Under the pieces are notes generated by a model. That model ran no database searches. It had not been told where the DNA came from and worked only from the letters and a program-made list of their open reading frames with translations. A program made the translations under genes and the position numbers. Positions 20,193-28,182 of a DNA stretch of 64,000 nucleotides are shown here, in pieces (position 1 is the stretch's first letter; every line of letters starts with the position of its first letter). The stretch comes from Nocardioides sp. cx-173 (lineage in GTDB: Bacteria; Actinomycetota; Actinomycetes; Propionibacteriales; Nocardioidaceae), in assembly GCF_021117365.1 (NCBI RefSeq), contig NZ_CP088262.1, forward strand, positions 3,288,501 through 3,352,500. The letters are read 5' to 3'.

Positions 20193-21058
20193 CCGGCTAC
20201 GAGACCCTCGCCCTGGAGGTCGACGACGACGGGGTGGCGACGCTGACGCTGGACCGCCCCGACGCGCTCAACGCGTTCGACCTGACCATGGCCCGCGAGC
20301 TGGAGCGCTTCTTCCTCACCGACGCCCGCGACGACGCCGTGCGCGCCGTCGTCGTCACCGGCGCGGGCCGGGCCTTCTGCGCCGGCATGGACCTGTCGGC
20401 GCAGGGCAACGTGTTCGGCCTCGACGAGACCCTCGCCCCGACGCCCGAGGACCTGCGCGCCCACCTGAGCGAGGCGCCGTACCACGACGGGGTCCGCGAC
20501 ACCGGCGGCCGCGTCACCCTCGCGATCCACGCCCTGCCCAAGCCCGTCATCGCCGCCATCAACGGCGCCGCGGTGGGCATCGGCGCCACCATGACCCTGG
20601 CGATGGACCTGCGTCTCGCCTCGACCCGGGCCCGCATCGGCTTCGTCTTCGGCCGGCTCGGGATCGTCCCGGAGGCCGCGTCCTCCTGGTTCCTGCCGCG
20701 CATCGTCGGCATCCAGCAGGCCCTGGAGTGGGTGTACGCCGCGGATATCCTCACCGCGGAGCAGGCGCTGACCGGTCGGCTCCTGCGCTCGGTGCACGAG
20801 CCCGACGACCTGCTGCCCGCGGCGCAGGAGCTCGCCCGCTCCTTCGTCGTCGACCGGTCCCCCGTGGCCCTCGGCCTGGCCAAGCAGCTGCTGTACCGCA
20901 ACGGAGCCGCCGCCGACCCGCTCGAGGCGCACCTGTCGGACTCGCTCGCGATGTTCTACACCTCGGTCGGCGACGGCGTGGAGGGCGTCGCAGCCTTCCG
21001 GGAGAAGCGCGCGCCGCGCTTCTCGGGCAAGGCGAGCGACCTGCCGCGGGTCTTCTGA
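20189..21058 (+). CDS. Enoyl-CoA hydratase/isomerase
   Basis: This 289-residue crotonase-fold protein probably hydrates 2-enoyl-CoA in beta-oxidation. The oxyanion-hole segments GAGRAFCAGMDLSAQGN and NGAAVGIGATMTLAMDLRLAS are clear. The first catalytic Glu position (in GRLGIVPEAASSWFLPR) is conserved, while the other acidic site is less clear, so an isomerase or dehalogenase-like activity is possible. The GTG start at 20189 overlaps the LCP stop, so the two are translationally coupled although they have no evident functional link. Confidence 0.88.
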   Translation: MTGYETLALEVDDDGVATLTLDRPDALNAFDLTMARELERFFLTDARDDAVRAVVVTGAGRAFCAGMDLSAQGNVFGLDETLAPTPEDLRAHLSEAPYHDGVRDTGGRVTLAIHALPKPVIAAINGAAVGIGATMTLAMDLRLASTRARIGFVFGRLGIVPEAASSWFLPRIVGIQQALEWVYAADILTAEQALTGRLLRSVHEPDDLLPAAQELARSFVVDRSPVALGLAKQLLYRNGAAADPLEAHLSDSLAMFYTSVGDGVEGVAAFREKRAPRFSGKASDLPRVF

Positions 21059-21065
21059 TCCGAGA

Positions 21066-21107
21066 GGCCGAAACCGCCGACAGTGGGGGTCGTCGGCGGT
21101 CTCGGCC
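21066..21107. terminator. Bidirectional hairpin terminator candidate
   Basis: A 16-bp arm GGCCGAAACCGCCGAC (21066-21081) pairs, with one mismatch (G-U in RNA), with GTCGGCGGTCTCGGCC (21092-21107) across a 10-base loop. It sits 8 bp after the enoyl-CoA hydratase stop and about 70 bp before the end of the convergent helicase gene. There is no U-tract, as is common for actinobacterial terminators. Confidence 0.6.
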
Positions 21108-21178
21108 AGACAGGACTACCAGGCCTGCCCGGCGTCAGGCCCGGGACGGGGAAGTCTTTACCCCGAGGGCCCGGTGGG

Positions 21179-23314
21179 CTAGAGCACCTGCCCCTCGAGG
21201 GCCTCGGTGAGCAGCGCGACCAGGGCCTCCAGCTGGACGTCGGACGACGCGGCGATCTCCTCGTCGGAGCCGTCGAGGGCGCGAGCGGCCAGCCCGGCCT
21301 TGCTGTCGATGAGCTCGGCGATCTTGGTGTCGATGGTCTGCGCCGCGATGATCCGCCACGCAGTGACCGGCTCCTCCTGGCCGATGCGGTGGACCCGGTC
21401 GATGGCCTGGGTCTGCTCCGCGTCGGTCCACGAGAGCTCGGCCAGCACCACGTTGGAGGCGACCTGGAGGTTCAGGCCCACGCCGGCGGCCATCAGCGAG
21501 CAGACCGCGATGTGCACGTCGGGGTCGTTGACGAACGCGTCGATGTTGCGCTGCCGCTTGGCCGCCGACTGGTCCCCCCGGATGGAGGCGTAGCCGATGC
21601 CGCGCTTGGCGAAGGTCTCCTCCGCGAGGTCCATGACGTCGACGTGCTTGGCGAAGAACACGACCTTGCCGACGTTGCGGGCGAGCTGCGCGGCGTAGTC
21701 GGCCGCCAGGCCGGCCTTGGCCTGGCCGATGCGGCGCACCATGCCGAAGACGTTCTCGCCGGTCTTGGCGGACTCGGAGTCCGAGAGCTCCCAGCCGGCC
21801 ACGCGGCGTACGAGCTCGTGGTCGATGCCCTCGACCTGGACGCCGGACGAGCGGGTCTCCAGCGCGCTGCGGTAGCGGGCGACCAGCCGCTCGGCGAGCT
21901 CGCGCTCGGCGTCACGGATCGAGCGCCCGATGACGTCGTCCAGCTCGACCGGGATGTCGGCCACCCGGCGGGCCGGGATGTCCTTGGCGACGTCGATCTT
22001 GCGCCGCCGCACGATGCCCAGCTCGATGACGCTGTTGCGGGCGTTGGGGTAGAACCCGGGGTCCACCGGGGTCAGGCCGGTCTCCTCGAGCGCCGCCATG
22101 AGCTCCGGGCCCGGCGCCTTCTCCCCGATCCAGCCCAGGAACTGCCAGATCGCGCGGAAGTCGTCGATGTCGTTGATGAGGGGGGTGCCGGTGAGGGCCA
22201 TGAGCAGCGGGCGGGCGAAGCGCGCGCGGATCCGGTCGGAGATCTGCAGGACGTGCTGGGAGCGCTGGGACTTCTTGTTCTTGATGAAGTGCGCCTCGTC
22301 GACCACCATGCCGCGGAACCCGAGGTCCCCCAGCCAGCCGACGTGCCGGTCGAGCACCTCGTAGTTGACGACCACGATGTCGGCGAACGCGTCGATCTCG
22401 TCGCCGTCGCCGTGGATCACGGTCACCGGCCGGTTGGGCGTCCAGAGGTGGGCCTCGCGGGCCCAGTTGGTCTTGACCACGTTGGGGACGACCACCAGCA
22501 GCGGGTAGGCGTCGGCGGCGTGGGCGGCGAGCAGTGCCTGCGCGGTCTTGCCGAGCCCGGGCTCGTCGGCGAGCAGGAAGGTGCGGTGCCCGGCCTCCGC
22601 GGCGGCCACCACCTGCGCCTGGTGCGGCATCAGCTCGAGGCCCGGCGGCAGCCGAAGGGCGGTGGTGGGCTCCGGCAGCGTCATGCAGGACGAGGCGCCG
22701 CCGTACTCAAAGGACCGGAAGAGGGGCTCGAGGAGCTCCCACGTCGCCAGCCGACCGCCGTGGACGGGCTTGGGCCTGGGAGCGGAGAAGTCGGGGGTGA
22801 GGAACGGGTTGGAGAGCTGGCGGGAGATGACCGACTGTGGCACCACCCGGCGGGCGGGGTTGAGTGACGCCGGGAGCTCGGGGGCGACCCGCTCCTCCTC
22901 CTCGGGCACCTCGAGGCCGGCCTCCTCGAGGAACTGACGCCGCAGCGTCTGCGCGGCGTCGGAGACCTCGGCGTCCTCGGCCAGCAGGGAGAGCAGCGAG
23001 GTGTCGCGAGCGGCGGTCTTGGCCAGGATCGTGGCGACCCCGTCGAGCCGCTTGAGCTTCTCGGCACGCTGCGCCTCGGTGGCCTCGGTGTCGCTCTTCA
23101 CCCGGGAGCGCTCCTCGCGCACGAGCAGCGCGATGACCTGGAACTTCGTGCGCGCAGGCCGGCTCACGGCGCCGCGCTGCACCTCGTTCTCGACCTCGCG
23201 CACGGCGCGCGCGAGGACCGGGATGATGCCCTCGTTGTCGAGGTTGCGGCCGCGCCGCTGGTTGCGCGGGGCGGTGCGCGTGGCGCCGGTACGGCGCTGG
23301 CCTCGTCGGGCCAC
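21179..23314 (-). CDS. SNF2-family DEAD/DEAH helicase
   Basis: This is a 711-residue ATPase of the SNF2/HepA superfamily, predicted to move along or remodel nucleic acid-protein complexes. An N-terminal helical, charged region (1-215) precedes LLADEPGLGKTAQAL (Walker A, Lys near 256), DEAH at 339-342, the TGTPLIND motif III, and the helicase C lobe with GYASIRGDQ, VCSLMAAGVGLNLQ and AIDRVHRIGQEEPV. The GTG at 23314 is preceded by a near-perfect AAGGAGGA six bases upstream, which decides the start. The C-terminal tail is acidic. It stands alone, 520 bp from the next certain gene. The substrate is unknown. Confidence 0.9.
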   Translation of the reverse strand: MARRGQRRTGATRTAPRNQRRGRNLDNEGIIPVLARAVREVENEVQRGAVSRPARTKFQVIALLVREERSRVKSDTEATEAQRAEKLKRLDGVATILAKTAARDTSLLSLLAEDAEVSDAAQTLRRQFLEEAGLEVPEEEERVAPELPASLNPARRVVPQSVISRQLSNPFLTPDFSAPRPKPVHGGRLATWELLEPLFRSFEYGGASSCMTLPEPTTALRLPPGLELMPHQAQVVAAAEAGHRTFLLADEPGLGKTAQALLAAHAADAYPLLVVVPNVVKTNWAREAHLWTPNRPVTVIHGDGDEIDAFADIVVVNYEVLDRHVGWLGDLGFRGMVVDEAHFIKNKKSQRSQHVLQISDRIRARFARPLLMALTGTPLINDIDDFRAIWQFLGWIGEKAPGPELMAALEETGLTPVDPGFYPNARNSVIELGIVRRRKIDVAKDIPARRVADIPVELDDVIGRSIRDAERELAERLVARYRSALETRSSGVQVEGIDHELVRRVAGWELSDSESAKTGENVFGMVRRIGQAKAGLAADYAAQLARNVGKVVFFAKHVDVMDLAEETFAKRGIGYASIRGDQSAAKRQRNIDAFVNDPDVHIAVCSLMAAGVGLNLQVASNVVLAELSWTDAEQTQAIDRVHRIGQEEPVTAWRIIAAQTIDTKIAELIDSKAGLAARALDGSDEEIAASSDVQLEALVALLTEALEGQVL

Positions 23315-23566
23315 AGACTCCTCCTTCGGGTGCCGCCTTGCCGCCGGAGCAGGCGTACGACACCACCAACGCTGTCCCGCGGTTGGGGCCGACGGAACGT
23401 CGAGCGGAGTGGCGTGCTGCGCACCCCGCGACGGTGCACGGCCCGACGGCATCGTGCGCGATCGCCGTGGTGGACCGGACGCACTCGGCCGTGCTGCGAG
23501 GCCGGTGCTGGCAACCAGCGTACCTCGCGATGCCGTGGGGCGTGAGTCGGCGCGCCCTGATCCGGC

Positions 23567-23734
23567 TCAGCGTCGCTGCGTCACCCAGGGCGCCGGCCGG
23601 GCGGGGTCCGCGAGGGCGGCGCGCCAGGCGAGGACGAGCTCGGTGCGCATGAGGCGCGCGGCACAGCGGCCCGGGTTGGCCCGGACGAGCCGGGTCAGCG
23701 CCTCGGCCAGGGCGGAGACGGCGTAGACGCTCAT
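23567..23734 (-). CDS. Possible small hypothetical protein (55 aa)
   Basis: An ATG at 23734 opens a 55-residue frame beginning MSVYAVSALAEALTRL and ending WVTQRR. It is preceded by a second minus-strand micro-frame of 29 codons (about 23732-23821, beginning MFHSMEKGLP) whose stop overlaps this ATG as ATGA, the arrangement used by coupled genes in this window. No family is recognised and no strong ribosome-binding site is present. It may be a small helical protein or chance. Confidence 0.3.
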   Translation of the reverse strand: MSVYAVSALAEALTRLVRANPGRCAARLMRTELVLAWRAALADPARPAPWVTQRR

Positions 23735-23811
23735 GCTCCACGCCGGGTGATGGTGGTCACAGGGGCAGTGTGGGCATCTGCCACTCCCATGGGAAGACCC
23801 TTTTCCATCGA

Positions 23812-23825
23812 GTGGAACATTCCAC
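23812..23825. promoter_or_regulatory. Short palindrome downstream of lysR
   Basis: GTGGAA-CA-TTCCAC is a perfect 6-bp inverted repeat with a 2-base centre, 11 bp past the LysR stop and at the start of the putative 29-codon micro-frame. The loop is too short for a normal terminator, so a protein-binding site is more likely if it has any function. Confidence 0.25.
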
Positions 23826-23835
23826 CCAGAAGATT

Positions 23836-24726
23836 TCAGGCCAGGACGGCCTGGGCGCTCTCCTGAAGCCGCTCCATGAGGGCGCGGATGACCGGGACCC
23901 GCTCCGCTCCGGGCCGGTGGACGAGGCCGACATGGCGCCGTCCGAACCAGTCGACGCGGCGCACGACGACCTCTGCGTGGCGGAACGCCGACAGCGCGAG
24001 CTCCGGAAGCGCGGTCACTCCGAGACCGTGCGCGACCAGGCTCTGCACCACCACGTAGTCGTCGCTCTCGTGGAGCAGCCGCGGCTCGAAGCCGGCGGCG
24101 CGACAGCACGCGACCAGGTGCTGGCGGCAGCGCTCGCAGCCCGCCACCCAGTCGCGCTCCGCGAGCACCGTGGCCCCCAGCGCCTCCGGCACGGTGTCGC
24201 CCGGGGGCAGCACCAGGTACATCGCCTCCACGCCCAGCGGCACCCAGGCCAGCGAGCCGTCGTCGTGCGGCGGCCCGTCGTAGCCGAAGACCAGGGCGAC
24301 GTCACTCTCGCCGGCGAGCACCGAGGCCCACGCCTCCGGCGGCTCGGTCTCCACGAGGGTCACCTCGACGCCCGGGTGGTCGGCGTGGAGCGACCGTACG
24401 GCGGGTGGCACCAGCGTCGCGGTGCCCGACGGGAACGAGGCGAGGCGGACCGCGCCGGCGCGCAGCTCGGAGAGCGCGCCCAGCTCCTGGCCCGCCAGGT
24501 GCAGCGCGGTGTGGACGGCGTCGGCGCGCCGGAGCAGGGCCTCGCCCGCCTCGGTGAGCCGCGTGCCGCGCGTGGTCCGCAGCAACAGGGGCACGCCGGC
24601 CTCCCGCTCGAGCAACCGCAGCTGCTGGCTCACGGCCGACTGGGTCATGCCGAGGCCGCGGGCGGCGGCGCTGAGCGAGCCCGAACGCGCCACCTCGCGG
24701 AAGACGAGCACACGACGGGGGTCCAT
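23836..24726 (-). CDS. LysR-family transcriptional regulator
   Basis: This is a 296-residue LTTR. The winged HTH is at residues 1-60 (LVFREVARSGSLSAAARGLG, then TQSAVSQQLRLLEREAG). The effector-binding domain contains two Cys-rich spots (AGCERCRQHLVACCRAAG), unusual for the family and possibly redox- or thiol-sensitive. It is divergent from the Asp/Glu racemase gene across 79 bp, the classical LTTR layout, so it probably controls that gene. The ATG at 24726 lies 6 bases after a -10-like TCTAAT, so translation may begin on a leaderless mRNA. Confidence 0.9.
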   Translation of the reverse strand: MDPRRVLVFREVARSGSLSAAARGLGMTQSAVSQQLRLLEREAGVPLLLRTTRGTRLTEAGEALLRRADAVHTALHLAGQELGALSELRAGAVRLASFPSGTATLVPPAVRSLHADHPGVEVTLVETEPPEAWASVLAGESDVALVFGYDGPPHDDGSLAWVPLGVEAMYLVLPPGDTVPEALGATVLAERDWVAGCERCRQHLVACCRAAGFEPRLLHESDDYVVVQSLVAHGLGVTALPELALSAFRHAEVVVRRVDWFGRRHVGLVHRPGAERVPVIRALMERLQESAQAVLA

Positions 24727-24732
24727 GAGCCC

Positions 24733-24762
24733 ATTAGAACCGCTACGAACCACCATCAGCAA
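24733..24762 (-). promoter_or_regulatory. Promoter of lysR (leaderless)
   Basis: On the minus strand, TTGCTG (24757-24762) and TCTAAT (24733-24738) are separated by 18 bp, and the start codon follows the -10 after 6 bases. That spacing would put the transcript start at or next to the ATG. The same 79-bp region must hold the racemase promoter (TAAGAT at 24775-24780 on the plus strand) and any LysR binding site, so the regulator probably acts on both. Confidence 0.45.
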
Positions 24763-24805
24763 TGACGGACTACCTAAGATCCGGCGGCCGGAGCACCATG
24801 GAGTC

Positions 24806-25513
24806 ATGGAGACCCTGGGCTTGATCGGCGGCATGAGCTGGCACTCGACCGCGACCTACTACCGGATCATCAACGAGGTCGTGTCCGCAGCGCGCGGCGG
24901 CCACGCCTCCGCGCGGATCTCGCTGCAGTCCCTGGACTTCTCCGAGATCCGCGAGTGCCAGGTCGCAGGCGACTGGGACCGGGCGGCCGCGCTGCTGACC
25001 GAGGCCGCGCAGCGGTGCGTCCAGGGCGGCGCGACGACGGTGGCCATCTGCACCAACCTCATGCACAAGGTCGCCCCGCAGGTGGAGGCCGCCATCGATG
25101 TCCCGCTCGCCCACATCGGCGACGCCATCGGGGCGGAGGCCGGTCGCCACGGCTGGTCGACCCTCGGCATCCTCGGCACCCGCTGGGTGATGGAGGAGGA
25201 CTTCTACGCGGGCCGCCTGGCCCGCCACGGCATCGGCGTCGTCGTCCCGGACGCCCCCACCCGCGACCAGGTCGACACCATCGTCTTCGACGAGCTCACG
25301 CAGGGCATCATCCGCGACACCTCGAGGGCGACGTACGTCGACACCATCCGGCGACTCGCCGACCAGGGCGCCGAGGCCGTGGTGCTGGCCTGCACCGAGG
25401 TCGGGCTCCTGATCAGCCCCGAGGACAGCCCACTGCCGCTCATCGACAGTGCGGAGGTCCACGCCCGCCACCTCGCCGGCATCGCGCTGGGCGCCGGCCT
25501 GCCGACCGCCTAG
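24806..25513 (+). CDS. Aspartate/glutamate racemase family protein
   Basis: This is a 235-residue PLP-independent amino-acid racemase of the Asp/Glu/hydantoin superfamily. The two catalytic thiols are visible in AICTNLMHK (about residue 86) and VLACTEVGLL (about 196), and the N-terminus METLGLIGGMSWHSTATYY is typical of aspartate racemases. It would interconvert L- and D-aspartate or a related amino acid. It is divergently paired with the LysR gene. D-amino-acid supply could matter for the wall-remodelling genes further right, but there is no direct link. Confidence 0.88.
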   Translation: METLGLIGGMSWHSTATYYRIINEVVSAARGGHASARISLQSLDFSEIRECQVAGDWDRAAALLTEAAQRCVQGGATTVAICTNLMHKVAPQVEAAIDVPLAHIGDAIGAEAGRHGWSTLGILGTRWVMEEDFYAGRLARHGIGVVVPDAPTRDQVDTIVFDELTQGIIRDTSRATYVDTIRRLADQGAEAVVLACTEVGLLISPEDSPLPLIDSAEVHARHLAGIALGAGLPTA

Positions 25514-25516
25514 CTT

Positions 25517-25539
25517 GTTACCGACAGGGTGTCGGTAAC
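25517..25539. promoter_or_regulatory. TetR-type operator upstream of the ABC exporter
   Basis: A perfect 10-bp inverted repeat, GTTACCGACA and TGTCGGTAAC, is separated by GGG. It ends 8 bp before the permease ATG (25548), directly after the racemase stop. Size and symmetry fit a TetR-family operator. A TetR gene follows the exporter genes at 27408, and no second copy is seen in front of that gene. Binding here would block transcription start or early elongation of the operon. Confidence 0.7.
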
Positions 25540-25547
25540 ATGGAGGC

Positions 25548-26678
25548 ATGTTCCTTGCCCTCCGAGAGCTGATCTTCGCCCGAGGCCGGTTCGCCCTGAT
25601 GGGAGCGGTCGTCGCCCTGATCGCCATCTTGATGGTCCTGCTCAGCGGACTGTCCGTCGGGCTCGCCAACGACGGCGTGTCCGGGCTGCAGCGCATGCCG
25701 GCGACGTCCTTCGCGTTCCAGGAAGACGTGTCCGAGGACTCCGCCTTCTCGCGCAGCGTGGTCGGGCCCGAGGCGGTCGCCGCCTGGGAGAGGCAGGACG
25801 GCGTCGCCGAGGCGGCCCCCTTCGGCAACACGCTCGTCAACGCCCGCACCGACCGGGACGTCGAGATCGACCTCGCACTGTTCGGGGTGGAGACGGGCAG
25901 CTTCGTGGACCCGGAGGTGGCGTCCGGCTCGCGCCTCGCCGGCGAGGGCGAGGTCGTCATCAGCGCGACCGCGGCCGAGGAGGGGATCGACCTCGGTGAC
26001 ACCGTCGTGCTTGAGCCCTCCGGGGTCGAGCTCCAGGTCGTCGGCATCCTGGGCGAGCAGCACACCTTCGGTCACGTCGACATCGGGTACCTGCCGCTGC
26101 GCTCGTGGCAGGAGATCCGCGCCGGCGTCCGCCCGGGCGACGTCGTCAGCGATCGCGTCTACGACGAGTTCACGGCCGCGGCCGTGCGCGCCGAGGACGG
26201 CGCCGAGCCGGACCTGGCCGCCGGCGACGAGGCGGCGGGCACGACGTCGCTGACCCGCGAGGAGTCCTACGGGGCCTCCCCCGGGTACACCGCCGAGACC
26301 TCCACCCTGCAGCTGATCCAGGGCTTCCTGTACGCGATCTCGGCGCTGGTCGTCGGCGCCTTCTTCACCGTGCTCACCATCCAGCGACGCCAGGAGATCG
26401 CCGTGCTGCGTGCCATGGGCGCGAGCACCGGCTACCTGTTGCGCGACAGCCTCCTGCAGTCGCTCGTGCTCCTCGTCCTCTCGGCCGGCTTGGGCATCGG
26501 CGTGGGCCTGGCCGCCGGCGCCGCGATCTCGTCCACGGCGATGCCGTTCGCGCTCGAGGTGGGCCCGATCGTCGGCGCCACCGCGCTGCTGCTGGCGCTG
26601 GGGCTGCTGGGCGCCGCCGCCGCCGTCGTCCGGATCACCCGGGTCGACCCGCTCACCGCCCTGGGAGGCAACCGATGA
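25548..26678 (+). CDS. FtsX/MacB-type ABC transporter permease
   Basis: This is a 376-residue membrane subunit. One N-terminal transmembrane segment (about 17-40) is followed by a large extracytoplasmic domain (about 45-255) and three C-terminal segments (about 262-285, 305-330, 338-360). The FtsX-like motif QRRQEIAVLRAMGAS lies between segments 2 and 3. The N-terminus MFLALRELIFARGRFALMG is typical of actinobacterial exporters of this group. The purine-rich GGAGG sits only one base before the ATG, so translation may not use a normal ribosome-binding site. With the next gene it forms an exporter, perhaps for a drug, peptide or lipid. The cargo is unknown. Confidence 0.88.
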   Translation: MFLALRELIFARGRFALMGAVVALIAILMVLLSGLSVGLANDGVSGLQRMPATSFAFQEDVSEDSAFSRSVVGPEAVAAWERQDGVAEAAPFGNTLVNARTDRDVEIDLALFGVETGSFVDPEVASGSRLAGEGEVVISATAAEEGIDLGDTVVLEPSGVELQVVGILGEQHTFGHVDIGYLPLRSWQEIRAGVRPGDVVSDRVYDEFTAAAVRAEDGAEPDLAAGDEAAGTTSLTREESYGASPGYTAETSTLQLIQGFLYAISALVVGAFFTVLTIQRRQEIAVLRAMGASTGYLLRDSLLQSLVLLVLSAGLGIGVGLAAGAAISSTAMPFALEVGPIVGATALLLALGLLGAAAAVVRITRVDPLTALGGNR

Positions 26679-27352
26679 CCGCCGTACTCACCTTGTCCGA
26701 GGTGACCCTGCTGCACGGGGACGGCGAGGAGACCGTCCGGGCGCTGGACAGGGTCACGCTGGAGGTGTCGGCCGGCGAGCTCGTCGCGATCGTCGGCCCC
26801 TCGGGGTCCGGCAAGTCGAGCCTGCTCGCAGTGGCCGGCGCCCTGACCGCGCCGACCTCCGGGTCGGTGCGGCTCGGCGGGCTCGACCTGGCCGGGGCCT
26901 CGCCCCGTGAGCTGACGCGCGTGCGCCGGGAGCGGATCGGCTTCGTCTTCCAGAGCGGCAACCTGGTGCCCGCCCTGACGAGCATCGATCAGGTCCGGCT
27001 GCCGCTCACGTTCGGTCGCACGAGCGACTCCCGCGACCCCCTCGAGCTCCTCGCGGAGGTGGGCATGGAGCAGAAGGCCCGACGGCGGCCGCACCAGCTC
27101 TCGGGCGGCGAGCGGCAGCGGGTCGGCATCGCCCGTGCGCTGGTCACCCGTCCCCAGCTCCTCCTCGTCGACGAGCCGACCGCCGCACTCGACCGCGCCC
27201 GCAGCCAGGACGTCGTGTCGCTCCTGGCCCGCGAGGCCCATGAGCACGGAGTGGCGACGGTGATGGTCACCCACGACCATGAGGTCCTGGGGCACTGCGA
27301 CCGGGTGCTCGAGATGGTCGACGGGCGACTCTCCCCCGTGACCGGCCCGTGA
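26675..27352 (+). CDS. MacB/LolD-type ABC transporter ATP-binding protein
   Basis: This is the 225-residue ATPase partner of the preceding permease, overlapping it by 4 bases (ATGA). Walker A GPSGSGKSS is near residues 41-49, the Q-loop is in FVFQSGNLVPALT, the signature HQLSGGERQRVGIARAL, Walker B LLLVDEPTAALD, and the switch His in VMVTHDHEV. This is the LolD/MacB subclass, which powers mechanotransmission-type exporters. It is followed after 55 bp by the TetR gene, completing a self-regulated cassette. Confidence 0.9.
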   Translation: MTAVLTLSEVTLLHGDGEETVRALDRVTLEVSAGELVAIVGPSGSGKSSLLAVAGALTAPTSGSVRLGGLDLAGASPRELTRVRRERIGFVFQSGNLVPALTSIDQVRLPLTFGRTSDSRDPLELLAEVGMEQKARRRPHQLSGGERQRVGIARALVTRPQLLLVDEPTAALDRARSQDVVSLLAREAHEHGVATVMVTHDHEVLGHCDRVLEMVDGRLSPVTGP

Positions 27353-27407
27353 CCAGCCAGCCCGCCTGACGCGCCAGACTGGGGCCACGCAGCGCCAGGG
27401 AGGACAC

Positions 27408-28001
27408 ATGCCGCGCATCACGGGGGCCACGGTCGCCGAGCACCACGCCCAGCAGCGCCGCGCCCTCCTCGATGCGGCTCGGCAGATCCTCGCCGAGAAG
27501 GGTGAGGTGCCGGCCATGGGCGAGGTGGGCCGCAGAGCGGGCCTCGCCCGGAGCAGCGTCTACCAGTACTTCTCCTCGTCGGAGGACCTGCTCGCGGCGG
27601 TCGTCGGCGACGCGTTCCCCGACTGGGCCCGCCAGGTCCTGGACAAGGTGGCCTCGGCTCCCACTCCCGGCACCCGCGTGTGGGCGTACGTCGAGGCCAA
27701 CATCGACCTCTTCGCCAGCTCCGAGCTGGCGGTCGCGCAGGTCCTCAGGCGGATCGTGGACCCCCAGGTGCTGCAGCGGCCGATGAAGGACTTCCACGTC
27801 CAACTGCAGCGGCCGCTGAGACAGGCCCTCGCCGACCTCGGTGACCCCGAGCCCGAGGCCATGGCCGAGCACGTCGACTCCCTCGTCATGCAGGCCTCCA
27901 CCGAGATCGGCGCGGCCCCGGAGGACTCTCGGCCGGAGGCGCGCCTGCGCGCACTCGCCCGGCTCCGACGCCTGCTCAGCGGCTATCTGCGCCTGGAGTG
28001 A
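27408..28001 (+). CDS. TetR-family regulator of the ABC exporter
   Basis: This is a 197-residue one-domain repressor. The HTH lies in residues 30-55 (MGEVGRRAGLARSSVYQYFSS), followed by an all-helical ligand domain with no recognisable signature. An ATG at 27408 has GGGAGG upstream. Position and the perfect palindrome in front of the exporter argue that it represses its own operon and is released by the exporter's substrate. That is inferred from layout. Confidence 0.88.
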   Translation: MPRITGATVAEHHAQQRRALLDAARQILAEKGEVPAMGEVGRRAGLARSSVYQYFSSSEDLLAAVVGDAFPDWARQVLDKVASAPTPGTRVWAYVEANIDLFASSELAVAQVLRRIVDPQVLQRPMKDFHVQLQRPLRQALADLGDPEPEAMAEHVDSLVMQASTEIGAAPEDSRPEARLRALARLRRLLSGYLRLE

Positions 28002-28182
28002 CGCGCCGGCGTGGGTCGTGCGCGGCCGCGCCGGTGCCGGTCCCCCCACGATGAAGTGCCCAGGTCTCGAGGCGGTACCTGCGGCGGGTGGACCGGCACC
28101 TCAGGCCGAGGCGGGCGGCCACCCGGCAGGGCAGGATCTCGGTGGTCGGCACGGCGCCGACGCGCAGAAGGGGGCAGCTCCG

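Larger units (their letters stand above)
23315..23835. other. Intergenic stretch with no certain gene
   Basis: This is about 520 bp between the helicase start and the LysR stop. The right end (23780-23835) is less GC-rich than its surroundings. Open frames exist on both strands, but none resembles a known family, and the longest (23338-23652, plus strand) has an Arg-rich composition typical of antisense or non-coding GC-rich DNA. The best coding candidate is the short minus-strand gene listed at 23567. The helicase promoter should lie at the left end, but I see no clear -35/-10 pair. Confidence 0.5.

Noticed and set aside
23338..23652. Plus-strand 104-codon frame in the helicase-LysR gap
   Set aside because: The composition is dominated by Arg, Ala and Gly, with no ribosome-binding site and no recognisable domain.
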